Assembly (NCBI RefSeq): GCF_024055575.1
Contig: NZ_JAMXOE010000017.1
Location: 1 to 64,000 of the forward strand
Source of the DNA: Mucilaginibacter flavidus
Lineage (GTDB): Bacteria; Bacteroidota; Bacteroidia; Sphingobacteriales; Sphingobacteriaceae
Direction of reading: 5' to 3'
DNA length: 64,000 bases
Shown here: in pieces, positions 1 to 8,905 of the stretch
Numbering within the stretch: the first letter of the stretch is position 1
Layout of the letters: every line of letters begins with the position of its first letter
Notes under the pieces: generated by a model
Told to the model about the DNA's origin: nothing
The model's database searches: none
Seen by the model: the letters and a program-made list of their open reading frames with translations, nothing else
Program-made: the position numbers and the translations under genes

Positions 1-110
1 TTGATGTGTTTTCTTTCCTTGCATGCGCTAATATACTAATAATCAATGTTTTAATCAATATTTCAAAGAACTTTATTTGCAAGCCCTTATTGGCTAGCTT
101 AGTTGCGCAA

Positions 111-223
111 CGGCCACCTCTCCAAAGGAGAGGGTTTTGAAAAGGAATTTCCGGAGAGCGAAGCTCAAGTCCTCTCTTTTGGAGAGGATTATTACATGAG
201 GGCCGCGCCGTTTAGGTGGGGCT
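111..223. repeat. Nested palindromic intergenic element at left edge
   Basis: Two short hairpins (117-134, CCTCTCCAAAGGAGAGG; 171-187, CCTCTCTTTTGGAGAGG) sit inside an outer pair, GCCACCT near 113 and AGGTGGGGC near 214. No gene is visible in positions 1-296, so this element is all the left edge holds. It resembles miniature inverted-repeat elements found elsewhere in this window, but I saw no second copy of this particular family. Confidence 0.6.
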
Positions 224-296
224 AAGTAAGAGTTTGTGGTGTACCAATTCTTATATCGAACTCATATTAACTTAAGACGTTGGGCTTCCTTTCCCC

Positions 297-2279
297 CTAC
301 CTCACCAATAACACCCAGCCCGATTGTTTCGGCACATAATCATCCTTAAAATCGACAATATAATAATACGTACCTGCGGGTAGCCGGCTCCCATTCGCAT
401 TGCCGTCCCAGGGTTTGCTGTAGCCCACACTGTGGTAAACTAACTGCCCGTAGCGGTTGTAAACGTTAAACTCGGCTTTTGGGTAATTATCGGCGTTTTT
501 GATAAACCAATTATCGTTGATGCCATCGCCGTTTGGCGAAAAGCTGTTCACCGCTGCAAGCACTTTATAAACCCGCACAAACACGGTACTGGTGGCCTCA
601 CCGCAGCTAACACCCGATACAACATGCAGCGTGTAGGTAATATCAACCGGCGATTTACAAGTTGGTGTTAAAGAGTTTGCGTCATCAAGGTAATCCGACG
701 GTGTCCAATGTACCGAAATATTGCCCCCGGCTGCTATCCCGCTTAATTTCACGGTTTGCCCGTCGAACATTCTCAACGCCTTGCCGGCATCGGCAACCGG
801 CTTTAGCAGCACTTTAACCGTTAGTTGTGCGGTAGGCTGTAAACTGCAGCCATCGTTGCTTACGGTTACCGTATAAAGCGTGGTTACCGATGGGCTTGCC
901 ATTGGGTTGGCAATATCGTCATGGTCGAGCCCGGTTGAAGGCTCCCATTTGTAGTGCGTGATATTATTACCGGTTGCGGTAAGCTGCACTGCATCGCCCT
1001 GGCAAACCTGCGCATCGCTTATTTGCTGAACAGATGGCGCCGCGAAGACCTTAACAGTGGTCGACGTGAAAAATGGGCAGTTATTTTTTGTTGCCCTAAG
1101 GGTATATACACCCTCATCGGCCAGGCTGGCGGTTTGGGTAACAACAGGGCTGTTTTCTGCTGATATATAATTATTCGGTCCTGTCCATAAATAAGTTTCG
1201 GCGCCCGACGCCCGTAGCTGTACCGGCTGCCCTTCGCAGGCGCTGGTATTTGCCGCCACCCCTACATCGGGCGGCGGGTAAACATTAACGGTAAGCGGGT
1301 CGGAATAAATGCGGCATTGCTCCGCGCCGATCGTTGCCTTGTTTAATATGCCTATCCTGTATTGATATTTACCTGCCGCAGCGTTCGGGAGGGTAACGTT
1401 TACTGTTAAACTTATTGCCCCCGGGATATCAACCCAGCCGTTACCGTCATTTAAATTCTGTTGCCATTTATAGTCAGGGTTATCGTAGCCGCTTTGCTGC
1501 GCTACCAAGGTATAGTCCAGGTTGTCATTCTGGCAGGTGCTTTTTGTGTCGATGTTACCAATTGTTGTAAACCCCGTTTGTATCAGCGGACCGCAGGCAC
1601 TAAAGGTGATATCATCCAGCGCCAGGTCGTTCCCGTTACCACCTGCGCCATTATTAATCATCTTAACCACCAGGTCCGACCCATCCGATGGGCTGGTAAA
1701 AAAAGTGCCATACTGAACCCAGGTTGGTTCTTCGCTTTCTAATATGTCGCCCGTTTCATATTGTTTTACTAATGTGCCATCCGTTTTTTCAATCCTGAAA
1801 GTAATATTCGGCCTCGAGTAACCCTGGGTTTGCGGCAGCGGGCGCAGTATATTCATTATCCAGGCGGCAAACTGATAGGTAGTATTGGGACAAAGTTTAC
1901 TGCCATCCACCTTATAGGTAAAAAATAGGCTCGGGTCAATGGTGGCGTTAATCACCATCATGTAACCAAAGTCCTCCCCTGTTACCAAACCCGTATGGTC
2001 TTTTGCCACAGCCTGCCATGTGCCACCTTTACATGAGGAGCCCATCCGCTGTAAAATAGCATACGTGCCATCATTTCCCCCGCAGCCAGGGCCATAAACA
2101 TATGTTAAATCGGTAACACCTGCCGGAAGTGGTGATCCGCCATCAAACACGGTGCCATGCCCAAAAGTTTCGTTAATTACCGGTGCACCCAAACTGCCTG
2201 TACAGGTTTGCGCCTTAAGCCGGAAAGCGAAAGCACACATGAAACCAACTAAGAATACAGTGTATAAAATCCGGTGCAT
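297..2279 (-). CDS. Secreted Ig/PKD-like protein with gliding-type T9SS C-terminal domain
   Basis: 660 residues. An N-terminal signal peptide (about residues 1-24, ending FRLKAQ) leads into a carbohydrate-binding-like beta domain, several Ig/PKD-like modules with paired cysteines, and a C-terminal domain beginning near VNSFSPNGDGINDNWFI and ending in NGSRLPAGTYYYIVDF. That ending is the CHU_C or gliding-motility-associated type that directs proteins through the type IX secretion system and anchors them at the surface. The specific ligand cannot be told. It is a single gene. A related protein is encoded at 33162-34841. Confidence 0.88.
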   Translation of the reverse strand: MHRILYTVFLVGFMCAFAFRLKAQTCTGSLGAPVINETFGHGTVFDGGSPLPAGVTDLTYVYGPGCGGNDGTYAILQRMGSSCKGGTWQAVAKDHTGLVTGEDFGYMMVINATIDPSLFFTYKVDGSKLCPNTTYQFAAWIMNILRPLPQTQGYSRPNITFRIEKTDGTLVKQYETGDILESEEPTWVQYGTFFTSPSDGSDLVVKMINNGAGGNGNDLALDDITFSACGPLIQTGFTTIGNIDTKSTCQNDNLDYTLVAQQSGYDNPDYKWQQNLNDGNGWVDIPGAISLTVNVTLPNAAAGKYQYRIGILNKATIGAEQCRIYSDPLTVNVYPPPDVGVAANTSACEGQPVQLRASGAETYLWTGPNNYISAENSPVVTQTASLADEGVYTLRATKNNCPFFTSTTVKVFAAPSVQQISDAQVCQGDAVQLTATGNNITHYKWEPSTGLDHDDIANPMASPSVTTLYTVTVSNDGCSLQPTAQLTVKVLLKPVADAGKALRMFDGQTVKLSGIAAGGNISVHWTPSDYLDDANSLTPTCKSPVDITYTLHVVSGVSCGEATSTVFVRVYKVLAAVNSFSPNGDGINDNWFIKNADNYPKAEFNVYNRYGQLVYHSVGYSKPWDGNANGSRLPAGTYYYIVDFKDDYVPKQSGWVLLVR

Positions 2280-2369
2280 TGGGTTACAACAAAACTTGAT
2301 GTATGCAACCTATAAAAATATAATTTATTGTGGATAAATGGTTAACTGACAGTAAAAAAGGAATTTTTC

Positions 2370-2467
2370 GTAGAGACGCGATGCTTCGCGTCTCCCGCCA
2401 TACAGGTCGACCGTTTCCAAAATTCTGATTACCTGGCAGCAGGAGACGCAAAACATTGCGTCTCTAC
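2370..2467. repeat. Palindromic element with GAGACGCG ends
   Basis: It begins with GTAGAGACGCGATGCTTCGC and ends with GCAAAACATTGCGTCTCTAC, so its ends pair, and the left end is itself a hairpin. A shorter relative lies at 26056-26083. It is probably a miniature palindromic repeat in the spacer between two leftward genes. Confidence 0.65.
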
Positions 2468-2491
2468 AATGATTCGCCTTAAAATAAAAAC

Positions 2492-2524
2492 AAAAAAGCC
2501 GGAATTTCTCCCAGCTTTTTTTAT
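2492..2524 (-). terminator. Terminator after rpoD
   Basis: AAAAAAGC and GCTTTTTTT flank a short GG/CC extension and a small loop, giving a U-tract on either strand. It starts about 20 bases beyond the rpoD stop codon, so it most likely ends the rpoD transcript. Confidence 0.7.
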
Positions 2525-2544
2525 CTTGATTCTTGACTCCTAAA

Positions 2545-3405
2545 TTATCCCAGATACGATTTCAGGATTTTGCTTCTTGAAGTATGGCGTAAACGCTGCA
2601 GCGCCTTATCCTTTATCTGGCGAACACGTTCGCGGGTAAGGTTAAACTTCTCGCCAATTTCTTCCAGGGATAATGGGTGATTGGTACCTAACCCAAAGAA
2701 CAGAACGATGATTTCGCGCTCGCGCTCAGTAAGCGTCGACAGCGAACGTTTTATTTCTTCGGATAACGATTCGTTGATTAATATCGAGTCGGTATTTGGC
2801 TCCTGGTTTTCCAGTACATCCAATAAAGTATTTTCTTCACCCTGTACAAACGGTGCATCCATTGATACATGGCGCCCAGAGTTGCTTAGCGTGTCTGATA
2901 TTTTGTCGACAGTGGTTTCCAGCATATCAGCAAGTTCTTCGGGCGATGGTTCGCGCTCAAATTCCTGCTCTAGTTTTGAAAATGCTTTGCTTATTTTACT
3001 TAACGAGCCTACCTGGTTTAGCGGTAAACGCACTATACGCGACTGCTCGGCAATAGCCTGCAATATCGACTGACGGATCCACCAAACGGCGTATGATATA
3101 AATTTAAAACCTTTGGTTTCGTCAAAACGCTTTGCAGCTTTTATCAAACCTAAGTTACCTTCGTTTATTAAATCGCCAAGGGTAAGTCCCTGGTTTTGAT
3201 ATTGCTTAGCTACCGAAACCACGAAACGAAGGTTGGTTTTTGTTAAGCGCTCTAAAGCCGCCTGGTCACCTTCCCGTATTTTTTGAGCTAAAATTACTTC
3301 TTCTTCGGCTGTTATCAGGTCAACTTTACCAATTTCGTGCAGATATTTATCAAGTGATTGCGACTCACGATTGGTAATAGATTGTGTTATTTTGAGTTGT
3401 CTCAT
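2545..3405 (-). CDS. rpoD: Primary RNA polymerase sigma factor (short Bacteroidota type)
   Basis: 286 residues, the usual length of the Bacteroidota housekeeping sigma factor, which lacks the long region 1.1 and non-conserved insert of E. coli sigma-70. Region 1.2 (SLDKYLHEIGKVDLIT) is followed by region 2 with GDLINEGNLGLIKAAKRFD and the -10 melting segment ISYAVWWIRQSI, region 3, and a region 4 helix-turn-helix (LSLEEIGEKFNLTRERVRQI, about residues 240-260). It directs core polymerase to the TTTG / TAnnTTTG promoters of this phylum. It is monocistronic with a terminator just downstream. Confidence 0.97.
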   Translation of the reverse strand: MRQLKITQSITNRESQSLDKYLHEIGKVDLITAEEEVILAQKIREGDQAALERLTKTNLRFVVSVAKQYQNQGLTLGDLINEGNLGLIKAAKRFDETKGFKFISYAVWWIRQSILQAIAEQSRIVRLPLNQVGSLSKISKAFSKLEQEFEREPSPEELADMLETTVDKISDTLSNSGRHVSMDAPFVQGEENTLLDVLENQEPNTDSILINESLSEEIKRSLSTLTEREREIIVLFFGLGTNHPLSLEEIGEKFNLTRERVRQIKDKALQRLRHTSRSKILKSYLG

Positions 3406-3567
3406 TTATATTTATTAACCTCGATTGTGTTGTTTTTAGAAATGAACGTGCAAAGCTATAAAATTGTTATAGAAAATTTTCAGGAATCTTCAATAAAATA
3501 AATATTTACATTTTACTGATTTCATGTGTGTTATTGCACGGTTTTTGTGGTTGGCGGCGCATAATTC

Positions 3568-4407
3568 TCATATATCATTCAGGTTAAAAGTTTCGTTTAG
3601 TTTTATCCCTTTTTCGGTATTCTTAAGCGTACAACACTCATTCACCGGGTCGTGTTCAAGGTACAAAATATATTCTTTTTCCGCAGCTTCGGTTAAAAAA
3701 AGTTTTTTTTCGCGTAAAGTTGTCAACGGAAACATGTCATAAGCCATCACATAAGGCAGCGGTATGTGCCCGGTTGATGGCAGCAAATCAGCCATGTACA
3801 AAATGCTTTTTTCTTTGTAGCTGATGAGCGGCAGCATCATGGCATCGGTATGCCCGTAAACAAATCTTACATTAAAATTATCGCTAAATTTTACGCCGTC
3901 TTCCGTCGAAATAAACTTAAGCTGCCCGCATTCCTGTATCGGTAAAATATTTTCTTTTAAAAACGATGCTTTCTCGCGATCGTTTGGATTAACGGCCCAG
4001 TCCCAGTGCTGTGCGTTGCTCCAATAGGTTGCGTTTTTAAAAGTCGGCAATAATTTTTCTCCATCCCTAACTACCGCCCCGCCCACATGGTCGAAATGCA
4101 GGTGGGTTAAAAACACATCAGTAATATCATCGCGGTGAAAACCCAGCGTGGCTAACGATTTATCAAGCGTAGCATCGCCGTGCAAATAATAATGACTAAA
4201 AAACTTTTCATCCTGTTTGTTGCCGATTCCGGTATCAATCAAAATTAATTTACCGCCATCCTCAACCAGCAGGCAGCGCATGGCCCAGGTGCACAGGTTA
4301 TTTTCGTCGGCAGGGTTGGTCCTGCTCCACAGTGCTTTGGGCACGACGCCAAACATGGCGCCGCCGTCAAGTTTAAAAAAGCCGGTATTTATTGTGTGTA
4401 GTTTCAT
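3568..4407 (-). CDS. MBL-fold metallo-hydrolase
   Basis: 279 residues with the metallo-beta-lactamase zinc motif HLHFDHVGG (about residue 100), a later GH in VYGHTDAM and an Asp in MADLLPSTGH, so both metal sites appear intact. No signal peptide is seen, so it is probably cytoplasmic. The layout resembles the lactonase-like branch of the superfamily, but the substrate cannot be assigned. A palindromic repeat lies upstream, and no gene is close enough to indicate a pathway. Confidence 0.85.
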   Translation of the reverse strand: MKLHTINTGFFKLDGGAMFGVVPKALWSRTNPADENNLCTWAMRCLLVEDGGKLILIDTGIGNKQDEKFFSHYYLHGDATLDKSLATLGFHRDDITDVFLTHLHFDHVGGAVVRDGEKLLPTFKNATYWSNAQHWDWAVNPNDREKASFLKENILPIQECGQLKFISTEDGVKFSDNFNVRFVYGHTDAMMLPLISYKEKSILYMADLLPSTGHIPLPYVMAYDMFPLTTLREKKLFLTEAAEKEYILYLEHDPVNECCTLKNTEKGIKLNETFNLNDI

Positions 4408-4426
4408 AGTCGATGGTCTCCCCCAT

Positions 4427-4595
4427 CGTCATTGCGAAGAACAGCCTGTCCCGACTTATTCGGGAAAGCAACCTCTGCACTCGCTAATCAATGGACCAAA
4501 AACTTTGTGGTGACCAAAATGCGGTTTCAAGGTCACCACAAAAAAAAGGTCCTCGACTGTCCTTAGTAGAGATTGCTTCGGTCCTCGCAATGACG
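4427..4595. repeat. MITE/REP-like nested palindrome, TCATTGCG family, copy 1
   Basis: Outer ends CGTCATTGCGA and TCGCAATGACG form one stem. Inside are TTTGTGGTGACC and GGTCACCACAAA as a second stem. The pieces GCAACCTCT and AGAGATTGC are also shared with copies at 29862-30008 and 51910-52052. No reading frame is conserved, so this is a non-coding mobile-type repeat. Confidence 0.8.
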
Positions 4596-4600
4596 CGTGG

Positions 4601-4894
4601 TTATTTGTTTTTTATATCTTTTAATTCGATTCCAAATTCTGTAAACAATTGCCCGGCTATACGAAGGTTGCTATATTCTTCATCTCCTAAAGCATAAACC
4701 ACCTCTATCTCTTTATCCAAACACAAAGTCAGCATCTCATGCGCATATGATAATGATGCGGGTTTTGGCAGCTTTACAATTTGCATAAATGCCGGCATTT
4801 CCTGGTAATCGCCTAAAATAACCGTATCACCGGCAAGCTGGTTTTTTAGCCGGTGCGCTTCGGCAGATGTGGCAGCAGTTATCAAAACATTCAT
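4601..4894 (-). CDS. Conserved hypothetical protein downstream of lolD
   Basis: 97 residues beginning MNVLITAATSAEAHRL. The alternating hydrophobic pattern suggests a small Rossmann-like half-domain, like the N-terminal part of some ATP-grasp or NAD-binding proteins, but without a nucleotide-binding glycine motif. It follows lolD with a 6-base gap on the same strand, so the two are very likely cotranscribed. No function can be assigned from the sequence. Confidence 0.7.
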   Translation of the reverse strand: MNVLITAATSAEAHRLKNQLAGDTVILGDYQEMPAFMQIVKLPKPASLSYAHEMLTLCLDKEIEVVYALGDEEYSNLRIAGQLFTEFGIELKDIKNK

Positions 4895-4900
4895 ATCAAC

Positions 4901-5554
4901 TTACTGAACTATTAAACCATCCTTCATCGATACCGTGCGATCACTCATATCAGCCAGGTCCTGGTTATGGGTAACAATAACAAATGTTTGGTTAAACTCT
5001 TTGCGCAGCCTGATAAACAATTCATGCAGTTCCAAAGAGTTGGCCGAATCCAAATTTCCTGAAGGCTCATCAGCAAAAATAATCGAGGGACTGTTGATCA
5101 GCGCTCTGGCTACCGCCACCCTTTGCTGCTCGCCGCCAGATAGCTGGTTTGGCTTGTGGTTCAGCCTGTCGCCCAAGCCGAGCAGGTCAAGCAGTTCAGT
5201 TGCGCGCTTTTCGGCATCTTTACGGGGTGTTCCGGCAATAAATGCCGGGATACAAACATTTTCAATCGCATCAAACTCGCCCAGCAAATGGTGAAACTGG
5301 AAGATAAAACCTAAGCGCTGGTTGCGAAAGGCGCTCAAATCTTTATTATTCAAGCCACTCACTTCAGTATTATCAATATAAATTTTGCCGATGTCGGGCC
5401 GGTCCAAGGTACCTAAAATATTCAGCAGCGTGCTTTTACCCGCGCCGGATGCGCCCACGATAGTCACAATTTCGCCTTCGCCAACTTCAAAATCGACGCC
5501 CTTTAGTATTTGCAGCTGGCCGTATGCTTTATGGATATTTTTAGCTTTGAGCAT
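4901..5554 (-). CDS. lolD: ABC transporter ATP-binding protein, LolD-like
   Basis: 217 residues. It has Walker A GASGAGKST, the Q-loop segment FQFHHLLGEF, signature LSGGEQQRVAVARAL, Walker B IIFADEPSGNLD and an H-loop in VTHN. The FQFHHLL segment and overall length are typical of LolD, the ATPase that powers release of outer-membrane lipoproteins from the inner membrane to LolA. Related MacB-type ATPases look similar and no LolC/E permease is adjacent, so substrate assignment is by family resemblance. The 97-residue gene downstream is probably in the same operon. Confidence 0.85.
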   Translation of the reverse strand: MLKAKNIHKAYGQLQILKGVDFEVGEGEIVTIVGASGAGKSTLLNILGTLDRPDIGKIYIDNTEVSGLNNKDLSAFRNQRLGFIFQFHHLLGEFDAIENVCIPAFIAGTPRKDAEKRATELLDLLGLGDRLNHKPNQLSGGEQQRVAVARALINSPSIIFADEPSGNLDSANSLELHELFIRLRKEFNQTFVIVTHNQDLADMSDRTVSMKDGLIVQ

Positions 5555-5923
5555 GGGCGAATTTAGAGATTAGTGATTAGAGATTGGAGATTAGGTGAAA
5601 AAATATTCATCTTATCTCCGCCGGATTAAAATCCGGCGCTACAAAATGCATCGAGCCGATGGCTCTTTTAGCTGTTTTGAAGCGAAAACCCGTGTTCGAT
5701 GGAAAATCTAAAGAGGCGTAGCCTCGGCCCATGTTGTAGCGCTGGATTTTAATCCAGCGACTTCAGTACGGCATTTTAACCCGGTATAAAGTGTCCGGTT
5801 CACATCGCAGTCGTCAAACAAAAATTTTACTCACCAAAAAGTAAAAAACTACCCTCTAAACTCCGCCCTCTAATCACTAATCTCAAACAAAATCCTAACT
5901 TTACCGGAAATTCTTTACACAAC
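5555..5923. repeat. Spacer with two repeat types: GATTAGAG words and CCGGATTAAAATCCGG element
   Basis: No gene is visible in these 369 bases. A palindromic element spans about 5617-5760: it opens with CCGGATTAAAATCCGGCGCTACA, contains hairpins CGAGCCGATGGCTC and GAGGCGTAGCCTC, and closes with TGTAGCGCTGGATTTTAATCC, so its ends pair. Outside it lie words such as AGATTAGTGATTAGAGATTG (5570-5592) and their reverse complement CTCTAATCACTAATCTC (5868-5885), making a wider inverted pair between divergent lolD and sucC. Confidence 0.75.
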
Positions 5924-7117
5924 ATGAATATTCACGAATATCAGGGTAAATCCATACTAAAAAGCTTTGGCGTTAGGGTACAGGAAGGCATTGTTGCCGA
6001 TACCGTTGACCAGGCTGTTGAAGCTGCGAAAAAAATGAAAGAAGATTACGGCTCGGACTGGGTGGTAATTAAAGCGCAGATACATGCCGGTGGCCGCGGT
6101 AAAGGCGGCGGCGTTAAGCTGGCAAAAAACCTGGACGAGGTAAAAGAAAAAGCAACCAATATTTTAGGCATGCAACTGATTACCCCGCAAACCGGCCCCG
6201 AAGGCAAGCTGGTGAGCAAGGTACTGGTAGCACAGGACGTTTACTATCCCGGCGAAAGTGAAACCAAAGAATTTTATATAAGCGTTTTGCTCGACAGGGC
6301 AAAGGGCCGCAACATTATCATGTACTCAACCGAAGGCGGTATGGATATCGAGGAAGTTGCACACTCAACCCCGCACCTGATACATAAAGAAGAAATTGAT
6401 CCTAAAGTTGGCCTGCAGGGCTTCCAGGCTCGTAAAATTGCCTTCAACTTAGGTTTATCGGGCGATGCGTTTAAGGATATGGTGAAGTTCATCACATCTT
6501 TATACAAAGCATATGATGCTACCGATTCTTCTCAATTTGAAATTAACCCGGTTTTAAAAACATCGGATAACAAAATATTAGCTGTTGACGCCAAGGTGAA
6601 CCTGGACGACAACGGATTGTTCCGCCATCCTGATTTCGCTGCCATGCGCGATGAGGCCGAAGAAGACCCGATGGAAGTTGAAGCTAGCAAAAGCAACCTT
6701 AACTTTGTAAAGCTTGACGGTAACGTAGGCTGTATGGTTAACGGCGCTGGCTTGGCCATGGCTACCATGGACATCATCAAGATCGCCGGCGGCGAGCCTG
6801 CTAACTTTTTGGACGTTGGCGGTACTGCCAATGCCGAAACTGTAAAAGCAGCTTTCAACATCATATTAAAAGATCCTAACGTAAAAGCAATCCTGATCAA
6901 CATTTTCGGTGGTATAGTGCGTTGCGACCGTGTGGCCCAGGGTGTAATTGACGCTTACCATGAAATAGGCAATATCCCGGTTCCAATTATCGTTCGTTTA
7001 CAAGGCACCAACGCTGTTGAAGCCAAAGAACTGATTGACAAATCGGGCTTAAAAGTTTACTCGGCCATATTGCTTAAAGAAGCAGCAGAACGGGTTAAGG
7101 AAGTGTTAGCGCTTTAG
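5924..7117 (+). CDS. sucC: Succinyl-CoA synthetase (ADP-forming) beta subunit
   Basis: 397 residues, starting MNIHEYQGKSILKSFGV, the conserved start of the family. An N-terminal ATP-grasp domain (about 1-235, with IHAGGRGKGGGVKLAK and FEINPV) is followed by the CoA-ligase domain with GNVGCMVNGAGLAMATMD, FLDVGGTAN and NIFGGIVRCD. With the alpha subunit SucD it converts succinyl-CoA to succinate with nucleotide triphosphate formation in the TCA cycle. SucD is not in this window, so the two subunit genes are unlinked. A word array, then a 67-codon gene, follow. Confidence 0.97.
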   Translation: MNIHEYQGKSILKSFGVRVQEGIVADTVDQAVEAAKKMKEDYGSDWVVIKAQIHAGGRGKGGGVKLAKNLDEVKEKATNILGMQLITPQTGPEGKLVSKVLVAQDVYYPGESETKEFYISVLLDRAKGRNIIMYSTEGGMDIEEVAHSTPHLIHKEEIDPKVGLQGFQARKIAFNLGLSGDAFKDMVKFITSLYKAYDATDSSQFEINPVLKTSDNKILAVDAKVNLDDNGLFRHPDFAAMRDEAEEDPMEVEASKSNLNFVKLDGNVGCMVNGAGLAMATMDIIKIAGGEPANFLDVGGTANAETVKAAFNIILKDPNVKAILINIFGGIVRCDRVAQGVIDAYHEIGNIPVPIIVRLQGTNAVEAKELIDKSGLKVYSAILLKEAAERVKEVLAL

Positions 7118-7123
7118 CGCCTA

Positions 7124-7196
7124 TCATTAGGTCATTGCGTCATTAAGTCATTGTTAAGTGGTATAATGACCTAATGACCTAATGACTTAATGACCA
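7124..7196. repeat. Word array TCATTA/TAATGA, inverted arms
   Basis: The left arm repeats words of the type TCATTAGG, TCATTGCG and TCATTAAG. The right arm repeats TAATGACC, TAATGACC, TAATGACT and TAATGACC. The arms are reverse complements and could fold into a long imperfect hairpin between sucC and the next gene. Confidence 0.75.
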
Positions 7197-7200
7197 CAAA

Positions 7201-7404
7201 ATGTATATAATTAAAGTTAAAGGCGTTGCCAAAATACCTGATTACGTACAGTTAAGGGACGATAAGTTTACGTTGCTGGCTTATTTTCGGGTCGACAGGC
7301 CTGATAAATCGCTGGACAAGGTGGGGCTCCAGGATAAGACGGAATACATTATGAATATAATTAAGGATTTGCCGTTTGGGCAGATCCTTAAACTGGAATT
7401 GTGA
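7201..7404 (+). CDS. Small conserved hypothetical protein
   Basis: 67 residues beginning MYIIKVKGVAKIPDYVQL and ending QILKLEL. It starts at ATG and fills the space between two word arrays on the same strand as sucC. No signal peptide or membrane segment. It looks like a small alpha/beta protein found after sucC in related genomes (from memory); its role is unknown. Confidence 0.65.
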   Translation: MYIIKVKGVAKIPDYVQLRDDKFTLLAYFRVDRPDKSLDKVGLQDKTEYIMNIIKDLPFGQILKLEL

Positions 7405-7409
7405 ATATT

Positions 7410-7514
7410 CATTAGTTCACTGGTTCATTAGTTCATTGGTGGTTGATGGCAATTTTAGCCATATGGCCTGCTGATGGGCCCAATGAACAATTGAACTAAT
7501 GAACCATTGAACAA
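7410..7514. repeat. Word array GTTCATTAG / CTAATGAAC, inverted arms
   Basis: Left arm (7410-7444) iterates GTTCACTG, GTTCATTA, GTTCATTG. Right arm (7479-7514) iterates CAATGAAC, ATTGAACTAATGAACC and ATTGAAC. The arms are reverse complements, separated by about 35 bases. Same design as the array just upstream but with a different word. Confidence 0.75.
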
Positions 7515-7535
7515 CTACACCAATAAACAAAAAGT

Positions 7536-8213
7536 ATGAATTCAATTATAAAGCTGCAAAACGTTGATATTTTTCAGCAGGCTCACCTGGTACTGTCGGG
7601 TGTTAATTTGCATATTGATAAGGGCGATTTTGTTTGGCTGATAGGACAAACAGGTTCCGGCAAAAGCAGCCTGCTAAAAGTTATTTATGGCGATGTTACC
7701 ATTAACACCGGCTCGGGGTACGCTTGCGGCTATGATTTGAACCATATTAAAAGTAATGAAATTCCGTTTCTGCGCCGCAAGCTGGGCATTGTTTTCCAGG
7801 ATTTTCAATTACTAACCGACCGCTCTGTTGAAGCGAATTTGGAGTTTGTGATGCGTGCCACCGGCTGGACAGATAAAAAACTTATTGCTGATCGCTCTCT
7901 CGACGTTTTGGAGAAAGTGGGACTGCGCTCAAAACTTAAAAAAATGCCGCATGAGTTGTCAGGCGGCGAGCAGCAACGCGTTGTAATAGCCCGCGCCCTG
8001 CTAAACGATCCTGAAATAATGCTTGCCGACGAACCCACTGGCAACCTTGACCCTGACACATCCGAAGAAATTGTATTGTTGTTGAAACAAATCAGCCAGT
8101 CGGGCACAGCGGTGTTAATTGCCACGCACGATTATCATATCATCCGTACTTTCCCATCGCGCATAATTAAATGCGAGAATGGTAAAGTGTTGGAGGACGT
8201 AAAGATTGCTTAG
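7536..8213 (+). CDS. ftsE: FtsE-like ABC ATP-binding protein
   Basis: 225 residues with Walker A GQTGSGKSS, signature LSGGEQQRVVIARAL, Walker B IMLADEPTGNLD and H-loop in ATHD. Length and the segment RRKLGIVFQDFQLLTDRSV match FtsE, the ATPase that with the FtsX permease links cell-wall hydrolase activation to division. FtsX is not adjacent here, so the symbol rests on family resemblance, and a LolD/MacB relative is the alternative. Word arrays separate it from the genes on both sides, suggesting its own transcript. Confidence 0.8.
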   Translation: MNSIIKLQNVDIFQQAHLVLSGVNLHIDKGDFVWLIGQTGSGKSSLLKVIYGDVTINTGSGYACGYDLNHIKSNEIPFLRRKLGIVFQDFQLLTDRSVEANLEFVMRATGWTDKKLIADRSLDVLEKVGLRSKLKKMPHELSGGEQQRVVIARALLNDPEIMLADEPTGNLDPDTSEEIVLLLKQISQSGTAVLIATHDYHIIRTFPSRIIKCENGKVLEDVKIA

Positions 8214-8342
8214 TTCAGTTGGCAGTTATTAGGGTAATGTCTTCGTTTTGATATTTACGGACCAAAATACATTTGCAATCCGTGGCGTTACAATGGGTAA
8301 ACGATAGAGCCCCGCGGAACCCGCCATTAGCAAAAGGAAATT

Positions 8343-8690
8343 ATGTTTAATTGGTTCAAAAGAAATAGCCAAGGAAAGTCGATTCTTGCGAATTGGAATA
8401 TTGAAGATATCCCAGGCTTCGAAAAGATTTACAATCCTGATTCTGTTCAATATGTGAACAACGACGGCAGCAAAGTAATATACTTTTCAGTACTCACAGT
8501 TAGCGGTAATGATCTTTTTCCAATTGATGCTTATACTGTTGATCCCTCTGTAATAGAAGACACCAATGGATGGAAGTTGAAAGGGGCGAAGAAATCTAAA
8601 AATCAAATTCTCGTGTGCGTTATTTCAGGTGTTAATCCGGATGATATTGGATGGGCTAAAGCATTCTTTGATTCCATCAAGCCACGTTAA
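8343..8690 (+). CDS. Hypothetical protein, 115 residues
   Basis: Begins MFNWFKRNSQGKSILANWNI, no signal peptide or membrane span. The middle (KVIYFSVLTVSGNDLF) looks like beta strands, and the C-terminus (PDDIGWAKAFFDSIKP) a helix. I do not recognise a family. It sits between the ftsE-like gene and a CAAACTG word array on the same strand and appears monocistronic. Confidence 0.6.
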   Translation: MFNWFKRNSQGKSILANWNIEDIPGFEKIYNPDSVQYVNNDGSKVIYFSVLTVSGNDLFPIDAYTVDPSVIEDTNGWKLKGAKKSKNQILVCVISGVNPDDIGWAKAFFDSIKPR

Positions 8691-8715
8691 CATTTAACTG
8701 AAACGCTACTGTTAT

Positions 8716-8853
8716 TAGTTTGCAGTAGATGTTGCCTGCAAACTGTAAACGGCAAACTGTAAACTTTTCCTAAACACTGCCAATTGCAAACTGACAACTG
8801 CAAACTTTTCCCAAATACTGCCAACTGCGCACAGCAAACTGCAAACTGACTGC
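8716..8853. repeat. Word array GCAAACTG
   Basis: The words GCAAACTG or TAAACTT recur at least seven times between 8737 and 8850, preceded by one copy in the opposite sense (AGTTTGCAG, 8718-8726). No gene is visible. The array separates a hypothetical gene from grpE. Confidence 0.75.
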
Positions 8854-8905
8854 CACGATGTCGGCTTTCCATCAATGGCAGGATACTTGATTGGCACTAC
8901 TAGCT

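Noticed and set aside
8891..8905. Earlier TTG start for grpE
   Set aside because: It adds only MALLA, and the ATG at 8906 fits family starts better.
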